Positions 53,239 through 62,792 of a DNA stretch of 64,000 nucleotides are shown in pieces (the stretch's first letter is position 1; each line of letters starts with the position of its first letter). The translations under genes were made by a program, and so were the position numbers. Where the stretch lies: contig NZ_JACHVP010000001.1 in the NCBI RefSeq assembly GCF_014190775.1, positions 1,116,001 to 1,180,000 of the forward strand, given 5' to 3'. The DNA is from Leifsonia aquatica (lineage in GTDB: Bacteria; Actinomycetota; Actinomycetes; Actinomycetales; Microbacteriaceae). The notes below the pieces were generated by a model, which ran no database searches, was not told the DNA's origin, and saw only the letters and a list, made by a program, of their open reading frames with translations.

Positions 53239-54467
53239 TGCCGAGCGCGCTCCCACTCGGCGACCCCGCGCCCGCCGACGGCATCCTCCCGGAGTCGTCG
53301 CTCGATGGCGCGGCGGACCGCGACTTCGGGGTCTACCTGCACGTGCCGTTCTGCCGGGTGCGCTGCGGGTACTGCGACTTCAACACCTACACGGCCACCG
53401 AGCTCCGCGGTGTGAGCCAGTCCGACTACGCGGGCCACGCGGTCGCCGAGGTCGGCTTCGCCGCCCGCGCACTGGCGGCGAGCGGACTGCCGCAGCGACC
53501 CGTGTCGACCGTGTTCCTGGGCGGTGGCACGCCGACGCTCCTGCCGCCGTCGGATCTCGGCGCGATGCTCGGCGCCGTCCGCGACGCTTGGGGCCTCGCG
53601 CCGGGGGCCGAGGTCACGACGGAGGCGAACCCGGACTCGGTGGATGCGGACGACCTGCGCCGCCTCGCCGACGCCGGATTCACGCGGGTGTCGTTCGGGA
53701 TGCAGTCCGCCGTCCCGCACGTCCTCGCGACGCTGGAGCGGACCCACGACCCCGAGCGCATCCCGCTCGTCGTCGAATGGGCGCGGGAGGCCGGCCTCCA
53801 GGTGAGCCTCGACCTGATCTACGGCACGCCCGGGGAGTCGCTCTCCGACTGGGAGCGGAGCCTGGACACGGCGCTCGCCTGTGCCCCCGACCACCTCTCG
53901 GCATACTCGCTGATCGTCGAGGCGGGCACCAAGCTCGCCCGCCAGATCAAGAGCGGGCAGGTCCCGGAGCCCGACGAGGACCTCCAGGCCGACATGTACG
54001 AACTGGCCGACGCGCGGCTCGCCGCGGCCGGCTACGACTGGTACGAGGTCAGCAACTGGTCCCGCGACGGCGACCACCGCTCCCGCCACAACCTCTCGTA
54101 CTGGCTCGGCCACGACTGGTGGGGAATCGGGCCGGGCGCGCACAGCCACGTCGGCGGTGTGCGGTGGTGGAACGTCAAGCATCCCGCCGCCTACGCCCAG
54201 CGCGTGCTCGCGGGGGAGTCGCCCGCCGCCGGCCGGGAGACGCTCGATACCGAGACGCGGCGGGTGGAGCGGGTGCTGCTGCTCACGCGCATCCGCGAGG
54301 GCATCCGCACCGCCGAGCTGTCGGCGGAGGGCCGCCGCGAGATCGCGGGGCTCATCGCCGACGGCCTCATCGACGGAAAAGCCGCCCTCGCCGGGTCGGT
54401 GACGCTGACCCTGCGAGGACGGCTTCTGGCGGACGCCGTCGTGCGACGGCTGCTCGCCGAGGTGTGA
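53238..54467 (+). CDS. hemW: Radical SAM heme chaperone HemW
   Basis: This 409-residue radical SAM protein has the [4Fe-4S] motif in VPFCRVRCGYCDF (CX3CX2C, about residues 38-45), the GGGTPT SAM region, and the C-terminal HemN-like domain (SRHNLSYWLGHDWWGIGPGA). The extra cysteine four positions after the motif that marks true HemN oxidases is absent; Phe is present, fitting HemW, which binds and transfers heme. Cytochrome bd, encoded 20 kb away, is a possible recipient. Confidence 0.9.
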   Translation: MPSALPLGDPAPADGILPESSLDGAADRDFGVYLHVPFCRVRCGYCDFNTYTATELRGVSQSDYAGHAVAEVGFAARALAASGLPQRPVSTVFLGGGTPTLLPPSDLGAMLGAVRDAWGLAPGAEVTTEANPDSVDADDLRRLADAGFTRVSFGMQSAVPHVLATLERTHDPERIPLVVEWAREAGLQVSLDLIYGTPGESLSDWERSLDTALACAPDHLSAYSLIVEAGTKLARQIKSGQVPEPDEDLQADMYELADARLAAAGYDWYEVSNWSRDGDHRSRHNLSYWLGHDWWGIGPGAHSHVGGVRWWNVKHPAAYAQRVLAGESPAAGRETLDTETRRVERVLLLTRIREGIRTAELSAEGRREIAGLIADGLIDGKAALAGSVTLTLRGRLLADAVVRRLLAEV

Positions 54468-54476
54468 TCGGGAGCG

Positions 54477-54856
54477 TCAGCTCACGAACTTGATGGCGAT
54501 CGGGTACGTGTAGTACTCGCCGCGGTTCGCCTTGAGCGCGGCGATGATGCTGAAGACGATGTTCACGACCCAGACGGCCAGCAGGATGAATATCCCGACG
54601 ACGACGAAGCTCGTGATCCAGCCGACCACGGTGCCGATGAACAGGGTGATCTGGAAGTTCAGCGCCGTGGCGGTGTGGGAGCGCACGAACGGGCCGCGCT
54701 CCTTGAGCACGAGGTACCCGATGAGTGCCGGGAGCCATCCGAAGAGGATCCCGCCGACGTGGACGAGCGTCGCCCACAGCTTCTCGTCGGAGGGGCTCAA
54801 CTGCTGAGAGGCGCCTCCGTACGGCTGCTGAGGCGGCGGTGGGGCGTTGCGGACAT
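54477..54856 (-). CDS. DUF4870 membrane protein with a probable one-base frameshift near its start
   Basis: The intact frame encodes a Pro/Gln-rich N-terminus (APPPPQQPYGG), then about 110 residues with three hydrophobic segments of the DUF4870/Tic20-like family. The only ATG with a good ribosome site (AAGGAG at 54862-54867, 5-base spacing, ATG 54854-54856) is out of frame and would give a 19-residue peptide. Adding one A at codon 4 gives MSANAPPPPQQPYGG in frame. The frame alone opens only from a GTG at 54917 that lies upstream of the predicted transcript start. Its tandem paralogue at 54981-55463 has a normal start. Confidence 0.7.
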
Positions 54857-54873
54857 GGAGTCTCCTTGCAAAG

Positions 54874-54894
54874 AGCCCGGGAGCGTCCCGGGCT
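54874..54894 (-). promoter_or_regulatory. Hairpin in the 5' leader of the DUF4870 gene
   Basis: AGCCCGGGA and TCCCGGGCT form a perfect 9-bp stem with a 3-base loop, followed on the minus strand by CTTT and then the ribosome site 6 bases further. It could attenuate, protect the mRNA end, or end the transcript of the upstream paralogue. Confidence 0.5.
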
Positions 54895-54917
54895 GATCGG
54901 CGGACGATTACCCACAC

Positions 54918-54923
54918 AGCCTA
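54918..54923 (-). promoter_or_regulatory. Candidate -10 of the DUF4870 gene
   Basis: TAGGCT on the minus strand predicts a start near 54911 and a leader of about 55 bases containing the hairpin and ribosome site. No clear -35 was recognised. Confidence 0.4.
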
Positions 54924-54980
54924 GGGCCGGAGGCCCGAGTCTGAGAAGAAGCCGAGAGCTTTTCAGCCCGAAGCGGCGCG

Positions 54981-55463
54981 CTACTTGATGAAGCGGAAGT
55001 TCACCGGGTAGCGGTACGAGCCTCCTCCGTTGACCTTGACGAAGCCGAGGATCGAGAACACCAGGTTCACGATGTACAGCGCCCACGGCACGAGCAGGCC
55101 GAACAGCAGGTAGCCGATGCCGACGGTGAAGCCGCCGATGATGATCCCGATGATCTGGGAGGCCACCCACGCGATGATCCAGGTGATCTGCCAGTTGAGC
55201 GCCTCCTTGCCCTCCACGTTCGTCTTCTCGCCGCGGTCCTTGAAGACCAGCCAGATGATGAGGGAGGGGAGGATCCAGAGGATGCCGCCGAGGTGCGCGA
55301 ACGACGCCCACTGCTTGTCCTGCTCGGCGGTGAGTGGGGCCGCGGGAGCGGCGTACGGCTGCTGGGGAGCGGCACCGTACGGCTGCTGCGGAGGCACGTT
55401 GCCGTAGGGCTGCTGCGGAGGAACGCCGTTGTTCGGGTCCACGGGCTGGTTCGGGTCGGACAT
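54981..55463 (-). CDS. DUF4870-family membrane protein
   Basis: This 160-residue protein has an N-terminal region of PQQPYG repeats (about residues 15-40), then three hydrophobic segments in residues 60-145, ending in a short beta-like tail (GGGSYRYPVNFRFIK). The proline/glutamine head is cytoplasmic or disordered. ATG at 55463 has AAAGGG upstream. It is a tandem paralogue of the gene at 54477-54856. Function of the family is unknown. Confidence 0.82.
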   Translation of the reverse strand: MSDPNQPVDPNNGVPPQQPYGNVPPQQPYGAAPQQPYAAPAAPLTAEQDKQWASFAHLGGILWILPSLIIWLVFKDRGEKTNVEGKEALNWQITWIIAWVASQIIGIIIGGFTVGIGYLLFGLLVPWALYIVNLVFSILGFVKVNGGGSYRYPVNFRFIK

Positions 55464-55567
55464 GCGTGTTGCCCTTTCGTGATCGGATGCGACGGAGTCG
55501 ACCCGGTGCGCATAAGGTACCGCCGCGCGCGCTCGCGGACAATAACTCGTGTCGGCCGTTCGCGCGA

Positions 55568-55573
55568 TATGAT
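55568..55573 (+). promoter_or_regulatory. -10 element of hrcA
   Basis: TATGAT ends at the first base of the CIRCE element, so HrcA bound there would cover the transcript start. A matching -35 was not clear. Confidence 0.5.
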
Positions 55574-55599
55574 TAGCACTCAAGAACGCTGAGTGCTAA
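55573..55599. promoter_or_regulatory. CIRCE operator
   Basis: TTAGCACTC, 9-base spacer, GAGTGCTAA is an exact match to the CIRCE consensus bound by HrcA. It ends 26 bases before the hrcA ATG and implies autoregulated heat-shock control of hrcA-dnaJ. Confidence 0.95.
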
Positions 55600-55625
55600 G
55601 TGAATTCGGTCGACGGGAGGGTGTC

Positions 55626-56645
55626 ATGGTCTCCGAGCGCAGTCTCGAGGTCCTGCGGGTGATCGTCCAGGACTACGTCGCCTCCCGCGAGCCGGTGGGC
55701 TCGAAGAGCATCGTCGAGCGGCACTCGTTCGGCGTCTCGGCCGCGACGATCCGCAACGACATGGCCCTCCTCGAAGAGGAGGAGCTGATCGCGGCCCCGC
55801 ACACCTCGTCCGGGCGCGTGCCGACCGACAAGGGCTACCGGCTGTTCGTCGACCACCTCTCCGAGATGCGACCGCTCACCACGGCGCAGCGCACGGCGAT
55901 CGAGGCGTTCCTCGGCGAGTCGATCGACCTGGACGACGTGCTCGCGCGGACCGTCCGCCTGCTCTCGCAGCTGACCAACCAGGTCGCGCTCGTGCAGTAC
56001 CCGTCGGTGTCTCGCTCGCGCATCCGGCACATCGAGCTGGTCTCGCTGGCGCCGCACCGCCTCCTGAGCGTGCTGATCACGGACTCCGGTGCGGTCGAGC
56101 AGCGCGTCATCGAGCTGAACGCGGCGCTGACGGACCAGGAGATCGCCGAGATCCGCGGCGCGATCAACGGAGCGGCGGCCGGGCTCTCCCTGCCCGACGC
56201 GACCGCCCGGCTGCGCCAGCTGCCGGACGCGCTCACCGAGCGCACCCGCGAGCTGGTCTCGCCGGTCGCGAGCGCATTGCTCGACCAGATCGCGGCGAAC
56301 CGGCAGGAGCGTCTCGTCATGGCCGGGGCCGCCAACCTCGTCCGCACCGAGACCGACTTCCCGGGCACGATCACCCCGGTGCTCGAGGCGATCGAGGAGC
56401 AGGTGGTGCTGCTGCGCCTGTTCGACGAGATGGCGCACGACCAGCACGGCGTGGCCGTCAGCATCGGCCGCGAGAACGCCGTCCTCGGGCTGAGCGAGGC
56501 GTCGATCCTGTCCAGCGGCTACAGCGCCGCCGGCTCCGACGTGGCCCGCATCGGGCTCCTCGGCCCCCTCCGCATGGATTACTCGGGCAACATGGCCGCC
56601 GTCCGCGCGGTCGCCCGCTACCTCTCTCGCCTCCTCGGCGACTAG
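55626..56645 (+). CDS. hrcA: Heat-inducible transcription repressor HrcA
   Basis: This 339-residue HrcA has the N-terminal winged helix ([20 protein letters not shown], then [19 protein letters not shown]) and the family stretch [14 protein letters not shown], followed by a GAF-like middle and C-terminal region ending in [20 protein letters not shown]. The ATG at 55626 has GGGAGG 5 bases upstream. It represses itself and dnaJ through CIRCE; its activity depends on GroEL in known cases. Confidence 0.95.
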   Translation: MVSERSLEVLRVIVQDYVASREPVGSKSIVERHSFGVSAATIRNDMALLEEEELIAAPHTSSGRVPTDKGYRLFVDHLSEMRPLTTAQRTAIEAFLGESIDLDDVLARTVRLLSQLTNQVALVQYPSVSRSRIRHIELVSLAPHRLLSVLITDSGAVEQRVIELNAALTDQEIAEIRGAINGAAAGLSLPDATARLRQLPDALTERTRELVSPVASALLDQIAANRQERLVMAGAANLVRTETDFPGTITPVLEAIEEQVVLLRLFDEMAHDQHGVAVSIGRENAVLGLSEASILSSGYSAAGSDVARIGLLGPLRMDYSGNMAAVRAVARYLSRLLGD

Positions 56646-56676
56646 AACCACGACAAACGAGAAGGAACAGCCTTAC

Positions 56677-57795
56677 GTGGCCGACCACTACGAAGTACTG
56701 GGCGTTGAGCGCAACGCCACCCCCGACGAGATCAAGAAGGCGTACCGCCGGCTCGCGCGCGAGCTGCACCCGGACGTGAACCCCAGCTCCGAGGCCCAGG
56801 AGCGGTTCAAGCTCGTCACGCACGCGTACGACGTGCTCAGCGACCCGAAGCATCGCCAGCAGTACGACCTCGGCGGCCCGACGGGCTTCGGCGGAGGCGG
56901 GGGCGGCCAGGGCGACTTCGCCGGCTTCGGCGACATCTTCGAGACGTTCTTCGGGGGAGGAGGGGGCGCCTCCCGCGGCCCCCGCTCCCGGCGCGAGCGC
57001 GGGCAGGACGCCCTGCTGCGCGTCGAGATCGACCTCGACGAGGTCGTCTTCGGCACCCACCGCGACCTCGAGGTGGACACCGCCGTCGTCTGCGAGACCT
57101 GCAACGGCTCCTGCTGCCAGCCCGGCACCGCACCGGTCACCTGCGACATCTGCCACGGCACCGGCAGCATCCAGCGCTCGGTGCGTTCCCTTCTCGGCAA
57201 CGTGATGACCTCGAGCCCCTGCGGGAGCTGCCGCGGCTACGGCACCGTCATCGCCACCCCGTGCGTCACCTGCCAGGGCCAGGGCCGCGTGCGCGCCCGC
57301 CGCACCGTCCCGGTGGACATCCCCGCCGGCGTCGACACCGGCCTGCGCCTGCAGATGCCGGGCAGCGGCGAGGCCGGCCCCGCGGGCGGCCCGAACGGCG
57401 ACCTCTACCTCGAGATCAAGGTCAAGCACCACGACGTCTTCAGCCGCGACGGCGACGACCTCCTCTGCACCCTCGAGGTGTCGATGACGGATGCGATCCT
57501 CGGAACGACCGCCTCGGTGAAGGCGCTCGACGGCGACATCCGCCTCGAGCTGAAGGCCGGGACGCAGAGCGCGGACATCGTGACGGTCAAGGACCGCGGC
57601 ATCACGCACCTGCGCGGCAGCGGCCGCGGCGATCTGAAGGTCGGCATCCAGGTGGTCACGCCGACGAAGCTCGACCACAAGGAGAAGGAGCTCATCAAGA
57701 AGTTCGCGGCGACGCACCACTCGGTGGAGCCGTCGCTCGCGCGCTTCCAGCAGGGGCTCTTCGCCAAGCTCCGCGACCGGTTCCTGAACTTCTGA
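56677..57795 (+). CDS. dnaJ: Chaperone protein DnaJ (DnaJ2 type)
   Basis: This 372-residue type I DnaJ has a J domain with HPD (residues 32-34 region), a Gly/Phe-rich linker ([14 protein letters not shown]), and four zinc motifs: [24 protein letters not shown] and CVTCQGQG. The first ends in Cys where CXXCXGXG expects Gly. The C-terminal substrate domain follows. It is coexpressed with hrcA, 31 bases upstream. It delivers substrates to DnaK, which is not in the window. Confidence 0.94.
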   Translation: MADHYEVLGVERNATPDEIKKAYRRLARELHPDVNPSSEAQERFKLVTHAYDVLSDPKHRQQYDLGGPTGFGGGGGGQGDFAGFGDIFETFFGGGGGASRGPRSRRERGQDALLRVEIDLDEVVFGTHRDLEVDTAVVCETCNGSCCQPGTAPVTCDICHGTGSIQRSVRSLLGNVMTSSPCGSCRGYGTVIATPCVTCQGQGRVRARRTVPVDIPAGVDTGLRLQMPGSGEAGPAGGPNGDLYLEIKVKHHDVFSRDGDDLLCTLEVSMTDAILGTTASVKALDGDIRLELKAGTQSADIVTVKDRGITHLRGSGRGDLKVGIQVVTPTKLDHKEKELIKKFAATHHSVEPSLARFQQGLFAKLRDRFLNF

Positions 57796-57799
57796 CCCG

Positions 57800-58528
57800 A
57801 TGAGCTCGCTCTATCTGCGGGAGGACCTGGAGGCGGCCGAGCCCGGCGCACGGTTGACCCTGACCGGCCCCGAGGCCAAGCACGCGGCGACCGTGAACCG
57901 GACGCGCCCGGGGCAGACGGTGTCGATCGGCAACGGCCGCGGCCTGGTCGCGTCGGGCGAGGTCGTCGTCGCGACCGGCGCCGAGCTCACGATCGAGGTC
58001 GCTTCGGTCCGGCGGGAAGAGCGGCCCGCCCCGCGCATCACGCTGGTCCAGGCGCTGGCGAAGGGCGACCGCGACGAGCTCGCGATCCAGGCGGCGACGG
58101 AGCTCGGCGTCGACCGTGTCGTCCCGTGGTCCGCCTCGCGTTCGGTGTCCCGCTGGGAGGGCGCGAAGATCGCGAAGGGTCGTGACCGCTGGTCGACGAT
58201 CGTCCGGGAGGCCGCCAAGCAGTCGATCCGCGCCTGGGTGCCCGACGTGGGCGAACTGGCCACGACGGCGCAGGTCGCCGCTCTCGCCGACGGCGCGGAC
58301 GTGCTGGTGTTGGAGCCGACGGGAGACTCGGCCCTGACGGCCTTCACCCCGGGCGAGCGCGAACTCGTGCTCGTCGTGGGCCCCGAGGGCGGCATCGCCC
58401 CGGGCGAGCTGGAGGTGCTCCGCGCCGCGGGCGCCGGCGTCGTGCGCCTCGGCGACACGGTGCTCCGCACCTCGACGGCCGGCCCCGCGGCCCTCGCCGT
58501 GCTGAACGCCTCCCTCGGTCGCTGGTAG
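57800..58528 (+). CDS. rsmE: 16S rRNA m3U1498 methyltransferase RsmE
   Basis: This 242-residue SPOUT methyltransferase has an N-terminal PUA-like domain (about residues 1-75) and a C-terminal knotted domain with VVGPEGGIAPGELEVLRAAG and RLGDTVLRTSTAGPAAL, the SAM-binding knot. It methylates U1498 of 16S rRNA. It starts 4 bases after dnaJ, an order widely seen in bacteria. Confidence 0.92.
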   Translation: MSSLYLREDLEAAEPGARLTLTGPEAKHAATVNRTRPGQTVSIGNGRGLVASGEVVVATGAELTIEVASVRREERPAPRITLVQALAKGDRDELAIQAATELGVDRVVPWSASRSVSRWEGAKIAKGRDRWSTIVREAAKQSIRAWVPDVGELATTAQVAALADGADVLVLEPTGDSALTAFTPGERELVLVVGPEGGIAPGELEVLRAAGAGVVRLGDTVLRTSTAGPAALAVLNASLGRW

Positions 58529-58547
58529 ACCCCTCAGGGCGGGCGAA

Positions 58548-58553
58548 TAGGAT
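58548..58553 (+). promoter_or_regulatory. -10 element of the HIT gene (leaderless)
   Basis: TAGGAT, 7-base spacer, ATG at 58561. The ATG at 58552 overlaps the hexamer, so the later ATG is the likely start. Confidence 0.55.
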
Positions 58554-58560
58554 GGACTCC

Positions 58561-58923
58561 ATGGAAAGCGCACAGCCCTCGATCTTCTCGCGCATCGTCG
58601 CGGGCGAGATCCCGGCCGACATCGTCTACGACGGCGAGCGCATCATCGCGTTCCGCGACATCGCGCCCAAGGCGCCGGTGCACCTCCTCGTCGTCCCCAA
58701 GACCGAGCAGTACCGCGACGTGACGGAGCTCGCCGCCGGCGACCCCGCGCTCCTCGCCGAGATCGTATCCGTCGCGAAGCGCCTCGCCGCCGAGGCGGGA
58801 GGCGACTTCCGATTGGTCTTCAACACCGGTGCGGGCGCGGGACAGACCGTGTTCCACGTGCACGCCCACGTACTGAGCGCCGGCCCCGGCGGGTCGCTCG
58901 AGGAAGGAAGCCTTGCCGACTAG
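58561..58923 (+). CDS. Histidine triad (HIT) family protein
   Basis: This 120-residue HINT-like protein has the catalytic HVHAHV triad near residue 103 and the N-terminal SIFSRIVAGEIPADIVYDGE. HIT proteins hydrolyse nucleotide phosphoramidates and similar adenylates. Start at 58561 rather than 58552 because a -10 lies across the earlier ATG. Its stop overlaps the phoH start by 11 bases. Confidence 0.92.
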   Translation: MESAQPSIFSRIVAGEIPADIVYDGERIIAFRDIAPKAPVHLLVVPKTEQYRDVTELAAGDPALLAEIVSVAKRLAAEAGGDFRLVFNTGAGAGQTVFHVHAHVLSAGPGGSLEEGSLAD

Positions 58924-60004
58924 CGAACCGATGCCCGAGGCGGGCGCCGCGTCGAACGGGGCCGCCGAGGCGCGTCTGCACGTCGACGGCGTCCAGATGG
59001 TCCGTCTGCTCGGGCCGCAGGACCGGCTCCTGACCACGCTGGAGCGGCAGTACCCGCTCGTCAGCGTGCACGTGCGCGGCAACGAGATCACCCTGAGCGG
59101 CGACGCGACGCAGGTGGAGGCCGCCCGGCGGCTGTTGGAGGAGCTGCTGCAGCTCGTCCGCAACGGGCAGGACATCAGCCCGGCCGAGGTCACCACGTCG
59201 GCTAAGATCCTCGACAACGACAATGCCACGAGTCTCGCGGACGTGCTGGGCCAGGCGATCCTGACCACGCGCGGCAAGACCATCCGGCCCAAGACGCTCG
59301 GGCAGAAGAAGTATGTCGACGCGATCGACGAGAGCACCATCGTGTTCGGCATCGGCCCGGCCGGAACGGGTAAGACCTACCTCGCGATGGCTAAGGCGGT
59401 GCAGGCCCTCCAGCGCAAGGAGGTCAACCGCATCATCCTGACGCGTCCGGCCGTCGAGGCCGGGGAGCGCCTCGGCTACCTGCCCGGCACGCTCACGGAC
59501 AAGATCGACCCGTACCTCCGCCCGCTGTACGACGCGCTCAACGAGATGATGGATCCGGAGCTCGTGCCCAAGCTGCTCGCGGCCGGCACGATCGAGGTCG
59601 CCCCGCTCGCCTACATGCGCGGCCGCACGCTCAACGACTCGTTCATCATCCTCGACGAGGCGCAGAACACGACGCCGGAGCAGATGAAGATGTTCCTCAC
59701 CCGGCTGGGCTTCGGCTCGCAGATGGTCGTGACGGGCGACATCACGCAGATCGACCTCCCGAACGCGGCGAGCGGTCTGCGGCTCGTGACGCGCGTGCTC
59801 AAGGACGTCGACGACATCCACTTCGCGCAGCTGACCAGCGAGGACGTCGTGCGCCACACCCTGGTGGGCCGCATCGTCGACGCGTACACCGAGTACGACG
59901 CCAAGCAGCAGGCGCGCCTGTACGAGCGCGAGAAGGCCGCCGAGTTCGCCAACCGCGCCGAGCGCCGCGGTGCGGCGCGCGACCACCTCCCGAAGCGACG
60001 ATAG
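58913..60004 (+). CDS. PhoH-family ATPase
   Basis: This 363-residue PhoH-like P-loop ATPase has Walker A GPAGTGKT near residue 148 and Walker B-like [17 protein letters not shown]. The N-terminal 120 residues include a KH-like region ([15 protein letters not shown]). It starts at TTG (58913), overlapping the HIT stop; an ATG at 58931 is an alternative. The position before ybeY is conserved and suggests a role in rRNA or RNA metabolism. Confidence 0.9.
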   Translation: MPTSEPMPEAGAASNGAAEARLHVDGVQMVRLLGPQDRLLTTLERQYPLVSVHVRGNEITLSGDATQVEAARRLLEELLQLVRNGQDISPAEVTTSAKILDNDNATSLADVLGQAILTTRGKTIRPKTLGQKKYVDAIDESTIVFGIGPAGTGKTYLAMAKAVQALQRKEVNRIILTRPAVEAGERLGYLPGTLTDKIDPYLRPLYDALNEMMDPELVPKLLAAGTIEVAPLAYMRGRTLNDSFIILDEAQNTTPEQMKMFLTRLGFGSQMVVTGDITQIDLPNAASGLRLVTRVLKDVDDIHFAQLTSEDVVRHTLVGRIVDAYTEYDAKQQARLYEREKAAEFANRAERRGAARDHLPKRR

Positions 60005-60011
60005 GGCCGCC

Positions 60012-60473
60012 ATGAGCATCGAGATCAACAACGAGTCCGCGATCGAGGTGGACGAGGCCGCGCTCCAGCGCCTCGCCGCGTACGCGTTCGACATCATGCA
60101 CGTCCACCCCGACGCCGAGCTCGCGATCGTGCTCGTCGACGAGGCCGCGATGGAGCAGCTGCACGTGCAGTGGATGGACGAGCCCGGCCCCACCGACGTC
60201 CTCAGCTTCCCGATGGACGAGCTGCGTCCCGGCACCGAGGAGGAGCCGTCGCCCGCCGGGCTGCTCGGCGACGTCGTGCTCTGCCCGCAGGTGGCGCAGG
60301 TGCAGGCCGAGACGGCCGGGCACACCCTGATGGACGAGCTGCTCCTGCTGACGACCCACGGCATCCTGCACCTGCTGGGCTTCGACCACGCGGAGCCGGC
60401 CGAGGAGCGCGAGATGTTCGGGATCCAGCGCGACATCCTGGTGGGCTTCGCCCGCTACGACCGACAGCGCTAG
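60012..60473 (+). CDS. ybeY: Endoribonuclease YbeY
   Basis: This 153-residue metalloprotein has the zinc motif HX3HX5H in [15 protein letters not shown] near residue 116. It takes part in 16S rRNA 3' maturation and late ribosome quality control. The ATG at 60012 follows phoH by 7 bases, and the gene order phoH-ybeY-CNNM-era is common in bacteria. Confidence 0.94.
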   Translation: MSIEINNESAIEVDEAALQRLAAYAFDIMHVHPDAELAIVLVDEAAMEQLHVQWMDEPGPTDVLSFPMDELRPGTEEEPSPAGLLGDVVLCPQVAQVQAETAGHTLMDELLLLTTHGILHLLGFDHAEPAEEREMFGIQRDILVGFARYDRQR

Positions 60474-60481
60474 GAGGCACG

Positions 60482-61828
60482 ATGCTCCCGGCGCTGTTCT
60501 TCATCGTCGCGTTCGTCCTCGTCGCCTTCGGCGGTCTGATGGCCGCCGTCGACTCCGCCCTCGGGGTGCAGTCGCGCGGCGACATCGCCGACCTGGCGGA
60601 GACCTCCCGGTCGAAGAAGGCGCTGCTGGCGATCTCCGAGGACCCGGGCCCGTACCTGAACGCGGTCAACTTCAGCCGCATCATCGCGGAGACCACGGCC
60701 GCCGTGCTCGTCACGCTCGCGTTCGAGCAGATCTTCGACGAGTGGTGGATCTCGCTGATCCTCGCCGCGCTCATCATGACGGGCGTGTCGTTCGTGCTGG
60801 TCGGCGTCAGCCCGCGCAGCGTGGGACGCGCCAACTCGACCGTGCTGCTGCGCACCACGGCGGGGCTCGTGCGCTTCGTGCGCGTCGTGCTCGGCCCCAT
60901 CCCGGGCGGACTGGTCGCGCTCGGCAACCGGGTGACGCCGTCCCGCGCGCGTTCGGCGCCGGTCACGAGTGAGGAGCAGCTGCTCAGCATCGTCGACGAG
61001 GCCGCCGAGTTCGACGTGCTCGAGGAGGACGACCGGGAGCTCATCCACTCGATCTTCGAGTTCAGCGACACGGTCGTGCGCGAGGTGATGATCCCGCGCA
61101 CCGACATGATCGCGCTCGACACGTCGGCGGGTCTCGGCACGGCGATGGGCCTGTTCTTCAGCAAGGGCGTCTCGCGCATGCCCGTCATCGACGGCGATCC
61201 CGACGAGGTCGTCGGCGTGCTCTACCTGCGGGATGTCGCCAAGCTCAGCTTCGAGCGCCCGCTCGGCGCCGACGAGCTGACGATGGGGGAGATCGCCCGC
61301 CCGGCGCTCTTCGTCCCGGAGTCGCAGAAGGCGGACGCCCTGCTGCGCGAGATGCAGCGGGAGTCGAATCACCTCGCGATGGTCGTCGACGAGTACGGCG
61401 GCATCGCGGGCCTCGTCACCCTGGAGGACCTCATCGAAGAGCTCGTGGGCGACATCTCCGACGAGTACGACCACGAGGTCGAGCTGGTCCAGCCGCTCGG
61501 CGAGGGCCGCTACCGCATCGCGACGCGCCTGCCGCTCGACGACCTGGGCGAGCTGTTCGACCTGGAGATCGACGACGACGACGTCGACAGCGTCGGCGGC
61601 CTCATCGCCAAAGCCCTGGGCCGTCTGCCCGAGGTCGGCTCGACGGTGTCGATCGAGGGGCTCCGGTTCACGGTCGACCGCATCGAGGGCCGCCACAAGC
61701 ACGTCAGCACCGTCCTGGTCGAGCGCGACACCGCGCTCCTCCCGGCGCCCGACGACCGCGTGCTCGCGCACCGGTCGGACGAGAAGCGCCAGAAGCACGA
61801 CAGACACGAGAAAGAAGTACGCCCGTGA
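60482..61828 (+). CDS. CNNM/HlyC/CorC-family transporter protein
   Basis: This 448-residue protein has an N-terminal DUF21 membrane domain (about residues 1-145, four hydrophobic segments), two CBS domains (about 200-330) with VMIPRTDMIAL and MVVDEYGGIAGLVTLEDLIE, and the C-terminal CorC_HlyC domain (about 345-425). CNNM proteins export or regulate Mg2+. The ATG at 60482 follows ybeY by 8 bases. Its stop overlaps the era GTG (GTGA). Confidence 0.92.
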   Translation: MLPALFFIVAFVLVAFGGLMAAVDSALGVQSRGDIADLAETSRSKKALLAISEDPGPYLNAVNFSRIIAETTAAVLVTLAFEQIFDEWWISLILAALIMTGVSFVLVGVSPRSVGRANSTVLLRTTAGLVRFVRVVLGPIPGGLVALGNRVTPSRARSAPVTSEEQLLSIVDEAAEFDVLEEDDRELIHSIFEFSDTVVREVMIPRTDMIALDTSAGLGTAMGLFFSKGVSRMPVIDGDPDEVVGVLYLRDVAKLSFERPLGADELTMGEIARPALFVPESQKADALLREMQRESNHLAMVVDEYGGIAGLVTLEDLIEELVGDISDEYDHEVELVQPLGEGRYRIATRLPLDDLGELFDLEIDDDDVDSVGGLIAKALGRLPEVGSTVSIEGLRFTVDRIEGRHKHVSTVLVERDTALLPAPDDRVLAHRSDEKRQKHDRHEKEVRP

Positions 61829-62718
61829 CCGAGTACCACGCCGGATTCGTGTCGTTCGTCGGCCGCCCGAACGTCGGGAAGTCCACGCTCACCAACGCCC
61901 TCGTGGGCGAGAAGGTGGCGATCACCAGCTCGAAGCCGCAGACGACCCGCCGCGCCATCCGCGGCATCGTGCACCAGAAGAACGGCCAGCTCATCCTGGT
62001 CGACACCCCCGGCATCCACCGCCCGCGCACCCTGCTCGGCGAGCGTCTCAACACGCTCGTGCAGTCGACGCTCGGCGATGTGGACGTGATCGGGTTCTGC
62101 GTGCCCGCCGACGAGAAGATCGGCCCGGGGGACCGCTTCATCAACGAGCAGCTCGACGACTACCCGTCCGCGAAGAAGGTCGCGATCGTCACCAAGATCG
62201 ACAAGGCGAGCCGACCGCAGGTCGCGCAGCAGCTGCTCGCCCTCGCCGAGCTGCGGGAGTGGGAGGCCATCGTGCCGATCTCCGCCACCAGCGCCATCCA
62301 GCTCGACACCCTCACGGGCGAGCTCATGAAGCTGCTCCCGTCGTCGCCCGGCCCGCTCTACCCGGAGGACGCGATCACCGATGAGGGCCTCGAGGACCGC
62401 ATCTCGGAGTACATCCGCGAGGCCGTGCTGGAGGGCGTGCAGGACGAGCTCCCGCACTCGCTCGCCGTCACGATCGACGACATCGTGGAGCGCGACGACA
62501 AGGATCTCGTCGAGGTCTACGCCAACCTGTTCGTCGAGCGCGACAGCCAGAAGGCCATCGTCATCGGCAAGGGCGGCAGCCGGCTGCGGGATGTCGGAGC
62601 GGCCGCACGGGCGCCGATCGAGGCGCTGCTCGGACGCCACGTCTTCCTGTCGATCCGCGTGAAGGTCGCGAAGGACTGGCAGCGCGACCCGAAGCAGCTG
62701 GGGCGTCTCGGCTTCTGA
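61825..62718 (+). CDS. era: GTPase Era
   Basis: This 297-residue Era has G1 GRPNVGKS (residues 13-20), switch region TTRRAIRGIV, G3 DTPG and G4 TKID, and a C-terminal KH domain with VIGKGGSRLRDVG, which binds the 3' end of 16S rRNA. It is essential for 30S assembly in most bacteria. The GTG overlaps the CNNM stop. Confidence 0.96.
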   Translation: MTEYHAGFVSFVGRPNVGKSTLTNALVGEKVAITSSKPQTTRRAIRGIVHQKNGQLILVDTPGIHRPRTLLGERLNTLVQSTLGDVDVIGFCVPADEKIGPGDRFINEQLDDYPSAKKVAIVTKIDKASRPQVAQQLLALAELREWEAIVPISATSAIQLDTLTGELMKLLPSSPGPLYPEDAITDEGLEDRISEYIREAVLEGVQDELPHSLAVTIDDIVERDDKDLVEVYANLFVERDSQKAIVIGKGGSRLRDVGAAARAPIEALLGRHVFLSIRVKVAKDWQRDPKQLGRLGF

Positions 62719-62780
62719 CGCGCCGTACATCCCGAGGATGATTCGCACGTCAGGATGCGGCTCCGGCGCGCCCGGGACCG

Positions 62781-62786
62781 TACCGT
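62781..62786 (+). promoter_or_regulatory. -10 element of the last gene (leaderless)
   Basis: TACCGT, 6-base spacer, ATG at 62793. The 74-bp gap after era holds no other clear feature. Confidence 0.45.
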
Positions 62787-62792
62787 AGAGGC

